A DNA stretch of 23,409 nucleotides from Promethearchaeota archaeon (GCA_016839905.1 JAEOTJ010000295.1:1-23409), one strand, 5' to 3'; positions 7,292 to 15,230 are shown, counted from the stretch's first letter. Numbers and translations: made by a program. Notes: generated by a model from the sequence alone, not told the origin.

Positions 7292-7897
7292 ATGTTTAAG
7301 CTCTTCACAATCCAAGGGAAGATTTCCATACCTCCATTCTTATTTGATCAAGAGAAATCAATTAGCGCCCGCATAATATTGAGCGAAGATTATGAAGGAA
7401 TTATTACTCGAGAATATGGTTTTATTATTGCTATTGTTGATGTACTTGATGTTGGACATGGAATAATCATACCAGGAGATTCGAATACCTTTCATGAGGT
7501 TACATTTACAATTCTTACATTTAAGCCCTCTATTTCCGAAGTCGTTGATGGAGATGTTGTGGAAATAGTAGACTTTGGTTCATTTATTAGGTTAGGACCT
7601 TTAGATGGGCTGGTCCATGTCTCTCAGATATGCGATGATTTTATTTCATATGAACAAGTGGGTAATAGATTTATTGGTAAAGAAACGGGTAAAATTCTTG
7701 AAGTAAACGATGCAATTCGAGCAAGAATTATAGCAGTTAGTTTAGGTGGTGGAAGGAGCGGGAAGTTAGGCTTAACATGTAGGCAAAAATACTTAGGAAA
7801 GTCTGATTGGATTGAGCAGGATGTTGAAGAATGGTTCAATGAAAAAGAGGATAACCTTGAAAAGACAAATAATGAAAATGATAAGGAAAAAAATTAA
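7292..7897 (+). CDS. rpo7: RNA polymerase subunit Rpo7 (RpoE')
   Basis: Archaeal Rpo7, the counterpart of eukaryotic RPB7, which with Rpo4 forms the stalk that binds nascent RNA. The N-terminal tip domain begins MFKLFTIQGKISIPP, a typical Rpo7 start. The C-terminal S1 fold runs from about residue 83 (VVDGDVVEIVDFGSFIRLG, then LDGLVHVSQI) to about 170 and ends with a GLTCRQKYLG strand. I chose the ATG at 7292; the frame also has TTG immediately upstream, but family members start at this Met. At 201 residues it is slightly long because of an acidic/Asn-Lys tail (from about 180). spt4 follows after 12 bases, the standard archaeal order. Confidence 0.95.
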   Translation: MFKLFTIQGKISIPPFLFDQEKSISARIILSEDYEGIITREYGFIIAIVDVLDVGHGIIIPGDSNTFHEVTFTILTFKPSISEVVDGDVVEIVDFGSFIRLGPLDGLVHVSQICDDFISYEQVGNRFIGKETGKILEVNDAIRARIIAVSLGGGRSGKLGLTCRQKYLGKSDWIEQDVEEWFNEKEDNLEKTNNENDKEKN

Positions 7898-7909
7898 AAG
7901 ATTTGGTGA

Positions 7910-8104
7910 ATGATAATTCGGGAAAGAGCTTGTAAAAATTGTCATTTGATAACTAAAAATGAATCTATTTGCCCTAAATGTAAAACCCATACATTAAGCG
8001 ATGACTATACTGGTGAAGTAATTCTTTTAAAACCACAAGTATCTAAAATCGCGGAATATCTTAAGGTTATAATTCCTGGAAAATACGCGTTAAGAGTAAG
8101 ATAA
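7910..8104 (+). CDS. spt4: Transcription elongation factor Spt4 (RpoE'')
   Basis: A 64-residue zinc-binding protein matching archaeal Spt4. This factor pairs with Spt5 to keep RNA polymerase processive. Two CxxC pairs (C8-x2-C11 and C20-x2-C23) form the zinc site. The conserved region after them (LSDDYTGEVILLKPQVSKIA, then the PGKYALRVR tail) is characteristic. A GGTGA sequence immediately precedes the ATG, and rpo7 ends 12 bases upstream, so the two are almost certainly cotranscribed. Confidence 0.95.
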   Translation: MIIRERACKNCHLITKNESICPKCKTHTLSDDYTGEVILLKPQVSKIAEYLKVIIPGKYALRVR

Positions 8105-8217
8105 TTGTTCTACTCGATTATATTTATGTTTCAATTCAGAAGAAATACATTTTTAAAAATTTCTGATGAAAAATATTTTGAGTTAATAGAATAAATTGAA
8201 GAAATAAATTGATATAA

Positions 8218-8805
8218 TTGGATAAAAATCTAAAACTTCCATATAATAAAAGATATAAGTTTGCTAAACCTTTAGGTAATTTAATTGCAGGTACACGTGA
8301 AGGAACACTTTTAGAAATTGAAAATGATTTCAGATCCCTTGCAGAGTCTGGTGTATCCTTTAATTTCTTTCTTGTTGGTGATATTGTAACTAAAGATTTC
8401 TTATCAAATTCATTTTTGAAGGATTATATAAAACTTTGCATTATTGATGAAAAAACTCAGAGAAAACATATTAATATTAATAATGAAGATTTTTTTGAAG
8501 AAATTATTGAATTTAAGAATCCAGCAGGAATTATTGCTAAAGAAAGTTGGTTTCTTTTAAAAAAAATCATTGATTCAGGAAAAAGGACTTTATTAAAAAT
8601 AGTTGAAGGAGAAGAGGATTTACTTGTTATACCACTGACTTTAACACTTACAGTAAATGAGAAAGTAAAAAACATTGTATTTTATGGACAACCTCCCATA
8701 ACAGATTCAGATTTTAAAATCCCTGAAGGTATAGTTTTAGTAGAAATAAATGAGGGCATTCTGGAAAAAGTCAAATCTTTATTAGATATATTAGAACGAT
8801 TTTAA
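8218..8805 (+). CDS. GTP-dependent dephospho-CoA kinase (DUF359 family)
   Basis: The archaeal enzyme that phosphorylates dephospho-CoA with GTP, the last step of coenzyme A synthesis; it is unrelated to bacterial CoaE. Family features are the N-terminal KPLGNLIAG segment, VGDIVTKDFL (the VGD-V-T motif, residues ~53-60), NPAGIIAKESW, and VEGEEDLLVIPLTL, then a YGQPP segment and a hydrophobic end. The length of 195 residues fits the family. It starts at TTG: no ATG precedes the conserved N-terminus and the TTG places it correctly. DUF359 genes commonly sit between spt4 and rps24e in archaea, which supports the call. The gap to spt4 is 113 bases, so it may have its own promoter. Confidence 0.92.
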   Translation: MDKNLKLPYNKRYKFAKPLGNLIAGTREGTLLEIENDFRSLAESGVSFNFFLVGDIVTKDFLSNSFLKDYIKLCIIDEKTQRKHININNEDFFEEIIEFKNPAGIIAKESWFLLKKIIDSGKRTLLKIVEGEEDLLVIPLTLTLTVNEKVKNIVFYGQPPITDSDFKIPEGIVLVEINEGILEKVKSLLDILERF

Positions 8806-8840
8806 ATCGAATAATAACTAATAAAACCAATTCTTCAATG

Positions 8841-9080
8841 TTATTCCTTGTCATTTAAATCTCTTAAATTTTTTCCAGATTCATCTTTTTTTAAAAACCA
8901 TAAAAGGAAGATTGAAAAAAATAAACCTAGTGCCCAAGAAATGATGATTATAATGAAAAGAATAAAAAAGAATCCAACTAATACATTCTTAAGCCAAAGA
9001 AAAATAACAATTATAAAAAATAATAATATTAATTCTAACAAAATCATTCTTTTAGCAATTTGTTGAGATTTTATTGGCAT
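8841..9080 (-). CDS. Small predicted two-helix membrane protein
   Basis: A 79-residue frame in the 400-base gap between the dephospho-CoA kinase and rps24e genes, opposite to both. It starts with a basic MPIKSQQIAKR, has two or three hydrophobic stretches (about residues 12-30, 33-52 and 55-66), and ends with a charged tail (KKDESGKNLRDLNDKE). That basic-end/helices/charged-tail layout is what a real small membrane protein shows. The opposite-strand frame here (8848-9066) is Lys/Asn-rich and looks like its shadow. No ribosome-binding site is obvious and I recognise no family. Confidence 0.5.
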   Translation of the reverse strand: MPIKSQQIAKRMILLELILLFFIIVIFLWLKNVLVGFFFILFIIIIISWALGLFFSIFLLWFLKKDESGKNLRDLNDKE

Positions 9081-9207
9081 ACCAGAAATAAGAAAAACTA
9101 AAATTTTATTTTGTATATATCATTTTATACCTAAATAATTTAGAGTAATTCTTTAAATTAATTGAATAATAAATTTAATCTAAGTTAAAATAATAAAAAG
9201 GTTCAAG

Positions 9208-9555
9208 ATGTCATTAAATATTGAAATATTAGAAGAAAATAAGAATCCTTTAATAGAACGAACAGAATTTAAATTCAAAATAGATCATTTTGGAAAGGGA
9301 ACTCCAAATAGATTAGAAGTAAAACAAAAACTATCAGCCATGAAGGGATCAAATGAAAAATTGACTATTATTAAAAACCTCCAAACTTATTTTGGAGTTT
9401 CTCATGTAATAGGAAATGCATATATATATGAAAATGCTGAAGATTTAAAATTTTTTGAGCCCTTTCACATCCAGGTGCGAAATTTCCCTAAAGAGAAAAG
9501 GCAAGAGATAATAAATCTCAAGAAGAAAAAAGAACCTTATAAACATCTTTTATGA
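9208..9555 (+). CDS. rps24e: 30S ribosomal protein S24e
   Basis: Small-subunit protein S24e, shared by archaea and eukaryotes. The 115 residues contain the family's N-terminal strand with NPLIERTEFKFKIDH, the TPNRLEVKQKLSAMKG segment, the VSHVIGNAYIYENAED segment and the basic C-terminal end. The length is normal. It opens the second part of the conserved cluster and is followed 39 bases later by rps27ae. Confidence 0.95.
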   Translation: MSLNIEILEENKNPLIERTEFKFKIDHFGKGTPNRLEVKQKLSAMKGSNEKLTIIKNLQTYFGVSHVIGNAYIYENAEDLKFFEPFHIQVRNFPKEKRQEIINLKKKKEPYKHLL

Positions 9556-9594
9556 TTATAGTTAAAGTGATAATAATTAAGATATGATTTAAAA

Positions 9595-9819
9595 ATGACA
9601 GATGCATCAAAATATTATGAAATGGAGGGAGATAAGTTAGTTAGAACTCATCGAACCTGCCCTAAGTGTGGAACGGGATTCTTTCTCGCAAATCATTATG
9701 ATAGATGGAGCTGTGGGCGTTGTGGATATACTGTTTTTAAAAGAAAGGGAAAGAAGGCTGTTAGGGGTAGAGGTGGCACAAAAGGAAGAGCCCCTCGGAA
9801 GAGAGTCAAGAGTCAGTGA
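9595..9819 (+). CDS. rps27ae: 30S ribosomal protein S27ae
   Basis: A small zinc-ribbon ribosomal protein, 74 residues. The four zinc cysteines are in CPKCG (C22, C25) and CGRCGY (C40, C43). An unusually basic Gly/Arg/Lys tail follows (from about residue 48). In eukaryotes this protein is made as a ubiquitin fusion; here there is no ubiquitin part. kae1 begins 6 bases after its stop. Confidence 0.95.
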   Translation: MTDASKYYEMEGDKLVRTHRTCPKCGTGFFLANHYDRWSCGRCGYTVFKRKGKKAVRGRGGTKGRAPRKRVKSQ

Positions 9820-9825
9820 TGATAA

Positions 9826-10833
9826 TTGACGAGAAAGCTATGCCTTGGAATAGAGAGTACCGCACACACGTTTGGTATAGGTATTATTGATTTTGATGCA
9901 AATATCTATAGTCTTGTTAATGATGTATTTATTCCTGAAAAAGGAGGATTGCATCCTGTTTTAGTGAAGGAACAGCATCTTAATAATTTCATGAAAACCA
10001 TAAATAGAGCATTAACGGAAGCAAACTGTTCTATTAAAGATATAGATTTGATAGCATTTAGTCAAAGTCCTGGATTAGGACCTGTATTAAAGATTGGTGC
10101 TCTAATTGCCCGAATACTGAGCCAGCTTCTCCACATACCTATCATTGCTGTTAATCACTGCATTGGACATATTGAAATTGGGCGTATCATGTGTAATATT
10201 GAAGATCCACTTACACTTTATGTTTCTGGAGGAAATACCATCGTGAGTGCATATGAGTCTGGACGTTATCAAATTTTTGGAGAAACACTTGATTTAGCAA
10301 TAGGGAATATGATTGATTCTTTTGCTCGGGATGCAGGCTTAACCCATCCCGGAGGTCCTAAAATTGAAAAATTAGCTCTTGAATCAAAAAAATATATAAA
10401 ATTACCATATGTTGTAAAGGGAATGGATTTATCCTTTTCAGGACTTTACACGGCTGCAAAAAGATTAATCGAATCCAAGGATTATGGAAAAAAATATAAT
10501 TTAAATGATGTAGCCTACTCATTACAAGAAACCTCATTTGCAATGTTAACTGAGGTCACCGAACGAGCGTTGTCCCATACTGAGAAGAAAGAAGTACTTC
10601 TAACTGGAGGAGTAGCTGCTAATAAAAGATTGCAGGAAATGATAAAATATATTAGTAATGAGCATGACGCAAGATTCGAGGTGGTTCCATTAAAATATGC
10701 TGGAGATAATGGGGCAATGATAGGATGGGCAGGGATCTTGAGGTATAAAGTGGAGGGGGGAAATGATATGGCAGAAACAATAATTAAGCCTAAAGAAAGA
10801 ATGGATCAAATTACAATTCCTTGGAGGGCTTAG
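9826..10833 (+). CDS. kae1: tRNA threonylcarbamoyltransferase Kae1 (KEOPS)
   Basis: Catalytic subunit of KEOPS, which transfers threonylcarbamoyl from TC-AMP to A37 of ANN-decoding tRNAs (t6A). The ASKHA fold is clear: the N-terminal LGIESTAHTFGIGI loop, metal ligands H111 and H115 in NHCIGH, the LYVSGGNT phosphate loop, and D294 in YAGDNGAMIGWAG. The length (335) matches archaeal Kae1. It starts at TTG: the nearby ATG at 9819 is in another frame, and the TTG gives exactly the expected N-terminus with a GTGAT-like site a few bases upstream. It follows rps27ae by 6 bases and precedes bud32 by 7, so the three are cotranscribed. In several archaea Kae1 and Bud32 are fused; here they are separate. 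Confidence 0.96.
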   Translation: MTRKLCLGIESTAHTFGIGIIDFDANIYSLVNDVFIPEKGGLHPVLVKEQHLNNFMKTINRALTEANCSIKDIDLIAFSQSPGLGPVLKIGALIARILSQLLHIPIIAVNHCIGHIEIGRIMCNIEDPLTLYVSGGNTIVSAYESGRYQIFGETLDLAIGNMIDSFARDAGLTHPGGPKIEKLALESKKYIKLPYVVKGMDLSFSGLYTAAKRLIESKDYGKKYNLNDVAYSLQETSFAMLTEVTERALSHTEKKEVLLTGGVAANKRLQEMIKYISNEHDARFEVVPLKYAGDNGAMIGWAGILRYKVEGGNDMAETIIKPKERMDQITIPWRA

Positions 10834-10840
10834 ATTAAGA

Positions 10841-11518
10841 ATGAGCTCTAATATTATAAAAGAAAATGTTATTCATAAAGGCGCTGAAGCAAGTCTTTAC
10901 CATGGTTATTGGTTCGATAAAGAAGTCATTTTTAAATATCGTGTTCCTAAAAGATACCGTTTGGAAGAATTGGATAAAATTCTAAGAACTGAAAGAACTC
11001 TCAACGAGGCGCGAGCGCTAATAAAAGTAAAAAGTTATGGAATAAATGTCCCTCCGGTATATGAGATTGATGCGATAAATTCGACAATAGTAATGAAATA
11101 CATTAAAGGGGAAAAATTAAAAAATATTTTAAATTCATTGGATAATGATATAAAGAAGAAATATTTTAATATTATTGGAAAATATATCGCTATACTTCAT
11201 AAGAATGGACATATTCATGGAGATATAACTACAAGCAATATCATTCTCACTAAAATGGAAAAAATCTTTCTGATAGATTTTGGATTGCATGAATACTCTG
11301 ATACTACAGAAGATAAAAGTATAGATTTACACCTTTTTAAAAGAGTCCTAATTTCTTCTCACGGAAAAGATTACCAATTTTGTTATAATGCATTTTTAGA
11401 AGGGTATCGGTCTGAATATAAAAATGAGCAAGAAAAGGATTGCAATAATATTATAAAGAATATAAAAGTCGTAGAATCTCGAGGTAGATATATGAAAAAA
11501 GAAGAACGACTAACTTAA
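10841..11518 (+). CDS. bud32: KEOPS kinase/ATPase Bud32
   Basis: Small atypical kinase of the KEOPS complex (Bud32/PRPK) that binds Kae1 and whose ATPase activity supports t6A synthesis. Visible kinase elements are the glycine-poor N-lobe loop HKGAEASLYHG, the nucleotide-binding lysine K32 (VIFKYRVPKRYR), a VMKYIKGEKL hinge, catalytic H126-G-D128 in IHGDITTSNIIL, and D146-F-G (IDFGLHEYS). It lacks the extended activation segment and C-lobe of normal kinases, as the family does. The basic C-terminus (SRGRYMKKEERL) resembles the conserved Bud32 tail that ends in R-G-R. 225 residues is a normal size for the unfused form. Confidence 0.95.
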   Translation: MSSNIIKENVIHKGAEASLYHGYWFDKEVIFKYRVPKRYRLEELDKILRTERTLNEARALIKVKSYGINVPPVYEIDAINSTIVMKYIKGEKLKNILNSLDNDIKKKYFNIIGKYIAILHKNGHIHGDITTSNIILTKMEKIFLIDFGLHEYSDTTEDKSIDLHLFKRVLISSHGKDYQFCYNAFLEGYRSEYKNEQEKDCNNIIKNIKVVESRGRYMKKEERLT

Positions 11519-11780
11519 GACGTTAGAAAAACATATAAATAATTTTCAATTTATTTTAAAAGAATTCAATTATTCGTTCAATTAATTACATAAATAATTA
11601 AAATTATTTACAAAAAATGATTTTCAGTTCTTTATATATGAGATAAATATAAATAAAATTTATACTTATTATTATTATAAGAAATAGTGGAAGAGTATAA
11701 AGGGCAAGGTTTTTTATTGCTGAAAATATACATCCCAGATCATTTTATCGATATCATTTTTAAGAGTTAGTGTAATTTAG

Positions 11781-11999
11781 ATGAGCAATAGAAAAAAAAA
11801 CGAAGAAAAAACGAAAATGAAGAATATTACAATTAATATTCCAGAGATTTATGATAAAAATATTGCTAAATTAATTAAATTAAAAATGACAAGTAGCAGA
11901 TCTGAAGCCATACGTACAGCAATACGAGACTTTCTAAATAATGAATTTGAAAAAAACTTAGATTTAATTGGATTTTTTGATGATGAAAAAATAGATTAA
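11781..11999 (+). CDS. Ribbon-helix-helix (CopG/MetJ-type) DNA-binding protein
   Basis: A 72-residue probable transcription regulator. After a basic N-terminal stretch comes a beta-strand (KNITINIPEIYDKNIAKL) and the two helices of a ribbon-helix-helix fold, with SSRSEAIRTAIRDFLNNE matching the typical S-R-S-E-x-I-R-x-x-[IL] pattern. An acidic/aromatic tail (DLIGFFDDEK) ends the protein. Such proteins bind DNA as dimers through the strands. No toxin partner is adjacent: the gene stands alone on the plus strand and converges on rps28e 23 bases later. A second in-frame Met at 11817 would give a shorter protein that keeps the whole fold. Its target is unknown. Confidence 0.8.
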   Translation: MSNRKKNEEKTKMKNITINIPEIYDKNIAKLIKLKMTSSRSEAIRTAIRDFLNNEFEKNLDLIGFFDDEKID

Positions 12000-12022
12000 A
12001 ACAAATAATTCAACGTTTTAAA

Positions 12023-12262
12023 TTATCTTCTAATTTTCCTTGCTTCTCTTTCAACTTCACGTAGAATTACTAAATCATCTACTCTTATTGGACCCTTAAC
12101 ATTCCGAGTTAAAATTCGATTTTTATCAGGACCCTCAAGAATTCTTACTTTAATCTGTGTAATCTCCCCCGTTAAACCTGTCCTTCCAATAACTTGAATT
12201 ACTTGTACAGGAATTGATTGGTCCCTTACTTCAAAACCTTTACTTTTATCAAGTTTAACCAT
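12023..12262 (-). CDS. rps28e: 30S ribosomal protein S28e
   Basis: A small OB-fold protein of the archaeal/eukaryotic small subunit. The 79 residues include the conserved [20 protein letters not shown] segment and the [20 protein letters not shown] core, and end with a basic EREARKIRR. It follows rpl7ae after 13 bases, a pairing found widely in archaea. Confidence 0.96.
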   Translation of the reverse strand: MVKLDKSKGFEVRDQSIPVQVIQVIGRTGLTGEITQIKVRILEGPDKNRILTRNVKGPIRVDDLVILREVEREARKIRR

Positions 12263-12275
12263 TTCTTTCTCCCAA

Positions 12276-12647
12276 TTACTTTTTAATGTTATTAAGTTGT
12301 TTTAATAAATCTTCTAAGAGTTTTTCATTTCCCGTGCCTACTTTATCTATTGAAATAGCAGATGAACCCACACTTATTCTGACAGCATTCCCTAATTCCT
12401 TTTTAGTTGATAAATAGGCATAAGGGATCATTTTTTCTTCACATAACAAGGGAACATGGAACAAAATTTCAGGTGGACTTACATCTTCTGCCATTATAAC
12501 TAATTTTGCATTGCTTCTCTCAATGGATTTTGTCACTTCATTCATGCCCTTTCTAATCTTGCTATCTTTTGTCTCAGAGATATCATTTAAAGCATTTTTT
12601 ATTTTAGTTTTAAGATTATCTGGAATATTAAACTTTATGTATGACAT
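12276..12647 (-). CDS. rpl7ae: 50S ribosomal protein L7Ae
   Basis: L7Ae, a kink-turn RNA-binding protein that serves the large ribosomal subunit and, in archaea, the C/D and H/ACA guide RNPs and RNase P. The signature is complete: [54 protein letters not shown] and the final SSAISI strand. Its 123 residues are standard. It leads the rpl7ae-rps28e pair. An L7Ae in the genome implies kink-turn RNAs elsewhere; none was identified here. Confidence 0.96.
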   Translation of the reverse strand: MSYIKFNIPDNLKTKIKNALNDISETKDSKIRKGMNEVTKSIERSNAKLVIMAEDVSPPEILFHVPLLCEEKMIPYAYLSTKKELGNAVRISVGSSAISIDKVGTGNEKLLEDLLKQLNNIKK

Positions 12648-12786
12648 TTTTCTTTCTCATTCTGATATATTTTCTTTATATTATCATAAATCATCGATTA
12701 ATTAGATGAAAATAGTGAAGAATATTAAATAAAATTTATGATTTAAAGCAGAAAGAAATTTATTGATGATTTAAATTGATATCAAA

Positions 12787-12921
12787 TTAAAGAGTAGAAG
12801 TTATATTTTTATTTTTTTGAAATCCATTAACCAATTTTTTGAATTCTTTATTATAATGTTCTTTTGGAGTTTTATCTTTTAAATCAATATTATTACTTAG
12901 CCATTTTTTTTCCTTCTTCAT
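12787..12921 (-). CDS. Possible small basic protein (44 aa)
   Basis: A short minus-strand frame starting MKKEKKWLSNNIDLKDKTP and ending NITSTL, located upstream of rpl7ae and in the same direction. It contains Trp, His and Pro as well as Lys/Asn, so it is less biased than a random AT-rich frame, and a GGAG lies about 13-16 bases before the ATG. No family is recognised. It could still be a chance frame in AT-rich DNA. Confidence 0.3.
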   Translation of the reverse strand: MKKEKKWLSNNIDLKDKTPKEHYNKEFKKLVNGFQKNKNITSTL

Positions 12922-12969
12922 TATAAATCCATTCTCCAATTTAGATAATTAATGATTAATATTATAATA

Positions 12970-12990
12970 AGAATCTCGCTTCGTGATTCT
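12970..12990. repeat. Inverted repeat in the rpo10 divergent region
   Basis: AGAATC and GATTCT (12970-12975 and 12985-12990) form a perfect 6-base inverted repeat. A further CG/CG pair inside, separated by a T-T mismatch, closes a 3-base loop. It is among the least AT-rich spots in the gap between the minus-strand small frame and rpo10. As DNA it could be an operator; as RNA, a hairpin. No partner is known. Confidence 0.35.
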
Positions 12991-13128
12991 AGTAATAATT
13001 CCAATATATAAATAAATCTAATATACTTTTTAAATTATTAAGAAAATTTCATACTAAATTCGAGATTTTTAATATTACTTCAAAGTTAAATTCCAAAATT
13101 TTTTTTAATATGCAACCTAACATTATTT

Positions 13129-13329
13129 ATGATTATTCCTGTGAGATGTTTTTCATGTGGTAAACTCATTGCTCATATTTACAGTCAATATCTTGAATTA
13201 TTAGAAAAAGGCAAAGCTGCAGAAAAAGCCTTTAAAGATTTGGGCATTGAAAGATATTGTTGCAAAAGAATGATCGTCTCACATGTGGATCTTATTGATG
13301 ATTTACTAAAGTTTCCTAGATTACAATAA
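13129..13329 (+). CDS. rpo10: RNA polymerase subunit Rpo10 (RPB10 homologue)
   Basis: A 66-residue zinc-bundle subunit of RNA polymerase that helps assemble the Rpo3/Rpo11 platform. The atypical zinc motif is present: C7-F-S-C10-G in VRCFSCGKLIAH, and the paired C44-C45 in RYCCKRMIVSHVDL. The DDLLKFP end is also typical. It is on the plus strand between two minus-strand ribosomal protein pairs and converges on rpl24e. The 26-base gap between the two stops contains a TTTTCT/AGAAAA repeat (13332-13344) that may help termination. Confidence 0.96.
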   Translation: MIIPVRCFSCGKLIAHIYSQYLELLEKGKAAEKAFKDLGIERYCCKRMIVSHVDLIDDLLKFPRLQ

Positions 13330-13355
13330 GATTTTCTGAGAAAAAAGATTTTCCT

Positions 13356-13538
13356 CTATTGTTTTCCATAAAAAGCAGTCCATCGAGTTTTTCGAGGATT
13401 TTTTTTAAATTTTATCAGGGCTTTTCTGCATTTTGAGGTACAAAAATTAAATATTGTGCCATCTCTTTTAACAAACATTAGTCCCCTTCCTATTGGAATG
13501 TCATAGCCACAAAAAGAACATTTTTTAACTTTTACCAT
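13356..13538 (-). CDS. rpl24e: 50S ribosomal protein L24e
   Basis: A 60-residue zinc-finger ribosomal protein. Cysteines C7, C10, C33 and C37 (KCSFCG and FCTSKC) bind zinc. The GRGLMFVKRDGTIFNFC segment and the NPRKTRWTAFYGK end match archaeal L24e. It follows rps6e after 39 bases. In many archaea rpl24e is beside rpl7ae-rps28e; here rpo10 separates them. Confidence 0.95.
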   Translation of the reverse strand: MVKVKKCSFCGYDIPIGRGLMFVKRDGTIFNFCTSKCRKALIKFKKNPRKTRWTAFYGKQ

Positions 13539-13577
13539 TTGGTCACAACTTATTATTGTTAATAATTATTTCTCAAC

Positions 13578-13973
13578 TTACTTTTTAAAAAGTTCAGCTT
13601 CCCCATATTTAATGACTTTCATATTTATTAAAGTTATATCATAAGAGATTTCATTCCCTCTTACAGTTCTCCGCCGTTTATCTCCTTTTCTTTTAGGTTT
13701 ATATCCAATTCCCCGCTTAGCCAACAGGATTCTCTTCTTTACAGGTCCATGAACATCCTTTCTCATTGGAAAACCGCTAGCATCTGTTCCTCCTGTGATT
13801 TGAAACTCAAAATTTGGAAATCCAATTAAACCCCCTTTAATAATATCTCCAATTTTCATTCCTTCAAATCGGAACTTTTTCTCATCAATTTCAATGAGTT
13901 TAGATAGACCCCTACCAGAACCAGAGTTTCCTCCAGAAATGTTTAATTTATATACTCTCTTTTCAGATGACAT
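13578..13973 (-). CDS. rps6e: 30S ribosomal protein S6e
   Basis: The archaeal/eukaryotic S6e protein of the small subunit, 131 residues from the start chosen. Conserved parts are the RFEGMKIGDIIKGG segment, the FQITGGTDASGFPMRKDVHG core, KKRILLAKRGIGYKP, and RRRTVRGNEISYDITLINMK. The frame continues upstream to an ATG at 14036. I prefer the ATG at 13973 (MSSEKRVYKLNISG) because S6e begins with this strand and the extra 21 residues have no family match. The long C-terminal tail of eukaryotic S6, with its kinase sites, is absent, as is usual in archaea. Confidence 0.93.
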   Translation of the reverse strand: MSSEKRVYKLNISGGNSGSGRGLSKLIEIDEKKFRFEGMKIGDIIKGGLIGFPNFEFQITGGTDASGFPMRKDVHGPVKKRILLAKRGIGYKPKRKGDKRRRTVRGNEISYDITLINMKVIKYGEAELFKK

Positions 13974-14122
13974 GATAAATCTTAATCTTATAGAATTCAA
14001 GTAAGGAAGATCAAGAAAACTAATATTTATTTTCATAAAAATTTTATGGAAATTAGATATTAAAGATTGAACTAGGAAAATAGAAAAACCTATTAATATT
14101 AAAAAAATAAATTTAAAATAAC

Positions 14123-14929
14123 ATGCAAGTTTTTGAAGCCCTCGAATTAAAAGAATTTCCTTACATGGAAATAAAAGAAATTTTTGAAGGGAAAACTATA
14201 AATGATATTATAAATGGAGCAAATGAAGAAAAAGCATTTCTCATAGTGGATCACGATAAAAAAGGCATTTGGACTTATAATGGTGTGAAGAGCTCCTTTA
14301 AATTGCAAATTTATGGAGGAATTCTAGCGGGAATTCTTCAAAAACAACTTAAATTATTATATAAAGTATCCTCTCTAAATTTTTATTCTAAAGAAAGCAA
14401 GAAATTTAAGGAGCTGATGGAAAAACCGGTTGGAGGGGGTAGAGTCCAACCAATTAAAAAAGAAGACTTTCCTAGACAAATCTCTGATGAGAAGATTGGG
14501 CGAGACCTTTCCATCTTCTCTCATCTTAATGTAAATAAAGTAATTGAAGAAATCAATGAAGTTTCCAAGCCAGATAATTATTTAAGAAAAATAATGATAA
14601 TTGGGAATAATATCTATTCTGATGAACAAGAACCAGTAAGTTTTTTACAAAAAGAAAAAGAAATTATTAAATCTATTAAATTGGGTCACCTAAATAGAGG
14701 CTTTACTTTTTTTGGAGATTTTAATTATTCTACTCGGTTGATAGTAAAGGATAGAAAAGTACAAGGAATGGAATTATATGTTAATAAAGAGGAAAAATAT
14801 CCTACTTTAGAATTAAAAATTCCAACGATTTATGATGTTAAATTCTCTAATATTGGTGATATTAATGAATTAATTAACTCCTTCCATATCCCCGAAAAAT
14901 TGCATGAAGAAGAAAATAATCCAAAATAG
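14123..14929 (+). CDS. Unrecognised 268-aa protein, possibly gelsolin-like at the N-terminus
   Basis: A soluble protein with no signal peptide or membrane segment and no family that I can name. The N-terminal third has an alternating pattern: FLIVDHDKKGIWTYNG, then a helix with QIYGGILAGILQKQL. It resembles the strand-turn-strand then helix of a gelsolin/ADF-type domain (a strand ending in D, then iyvW-G, then a helix). This is a weak, pattern-based guess. A GGGRVQPIKKEDFPRQISDE stretch at about residues 108-127 looks like a conserved linker. The C-terminal half (~150-260) is rich in strands and charged residues and ends in an acidic tail. The gene stands alone between rps6e (divergent) and fae-hps. 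Confidence 0.6.
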   Translation: MQVFEALELKEFPYMEIKEIFEGKTINDIINGANEEKAFLIVDHDKKGIWTYNGVKSSFKLQIYGGILAGILQKQLKLLYKVSSLNFYSKESKKFKELMEKPVGGGRVQPIKKEDFPRQISDEKIGRDLSIFSHLNVNKVIEEINEVSKPDNYLRKIMIIGNNIYSDEQEPVSFLQKEKEIIKSIKLGHLNRGFTFFGDFNYSTRLIVKDRKVQGMELYVNKEEKYPTLELKIPTIYDVKFSNIGDINELINSFHIPEKLHEEENNPK

Positions 14930-15230
14930 GGTTAAAAAATATCAATGAAAAACGAAGTCTCAAATGAGAATTAAAGACAAATATAATAAGCCTTTATTGT
15001 TAATATTATATGATAATAATTTCCCATTTTTAGCCCATCTTAAAAGATAGATATATATTATATTATTATCTTAATAACCGTGTATTACTACATAATTAAA
15101 TAAAACGATACATTTGTAATTCATGTAATACCTAAAAAAAAATATTATCTACAAAATATATCATTTAAAATATGAATATTAAGTAGTGTTGTTAATGATT
15201 AAAAAAGAATTAAAAAGAGTGATCTCTTAA
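14930..15230. other. AT-rich intergenic region before fae-hps
   Basis: No coding frame or RNA gene is seen. Several TATA-like runs are present (for example near 15050-15065), but none stands out enough to be called the promoter. A GAGTGATCTC sequence about 5-14 bases before the fae-hps ATG contains GTGAT, part of the archaeal 16S-complementary GGAGGTGAT. Confidence 0.5.

Noticed and set aside
8848..9066. Plus-strand frame of 72 residues between the dephospho-CoA kinase and rps24e genes.
   Set aside because: Lys/Asn/Ile-rich with no domain; the opposite-strand frame has a better membrane-protein layout.
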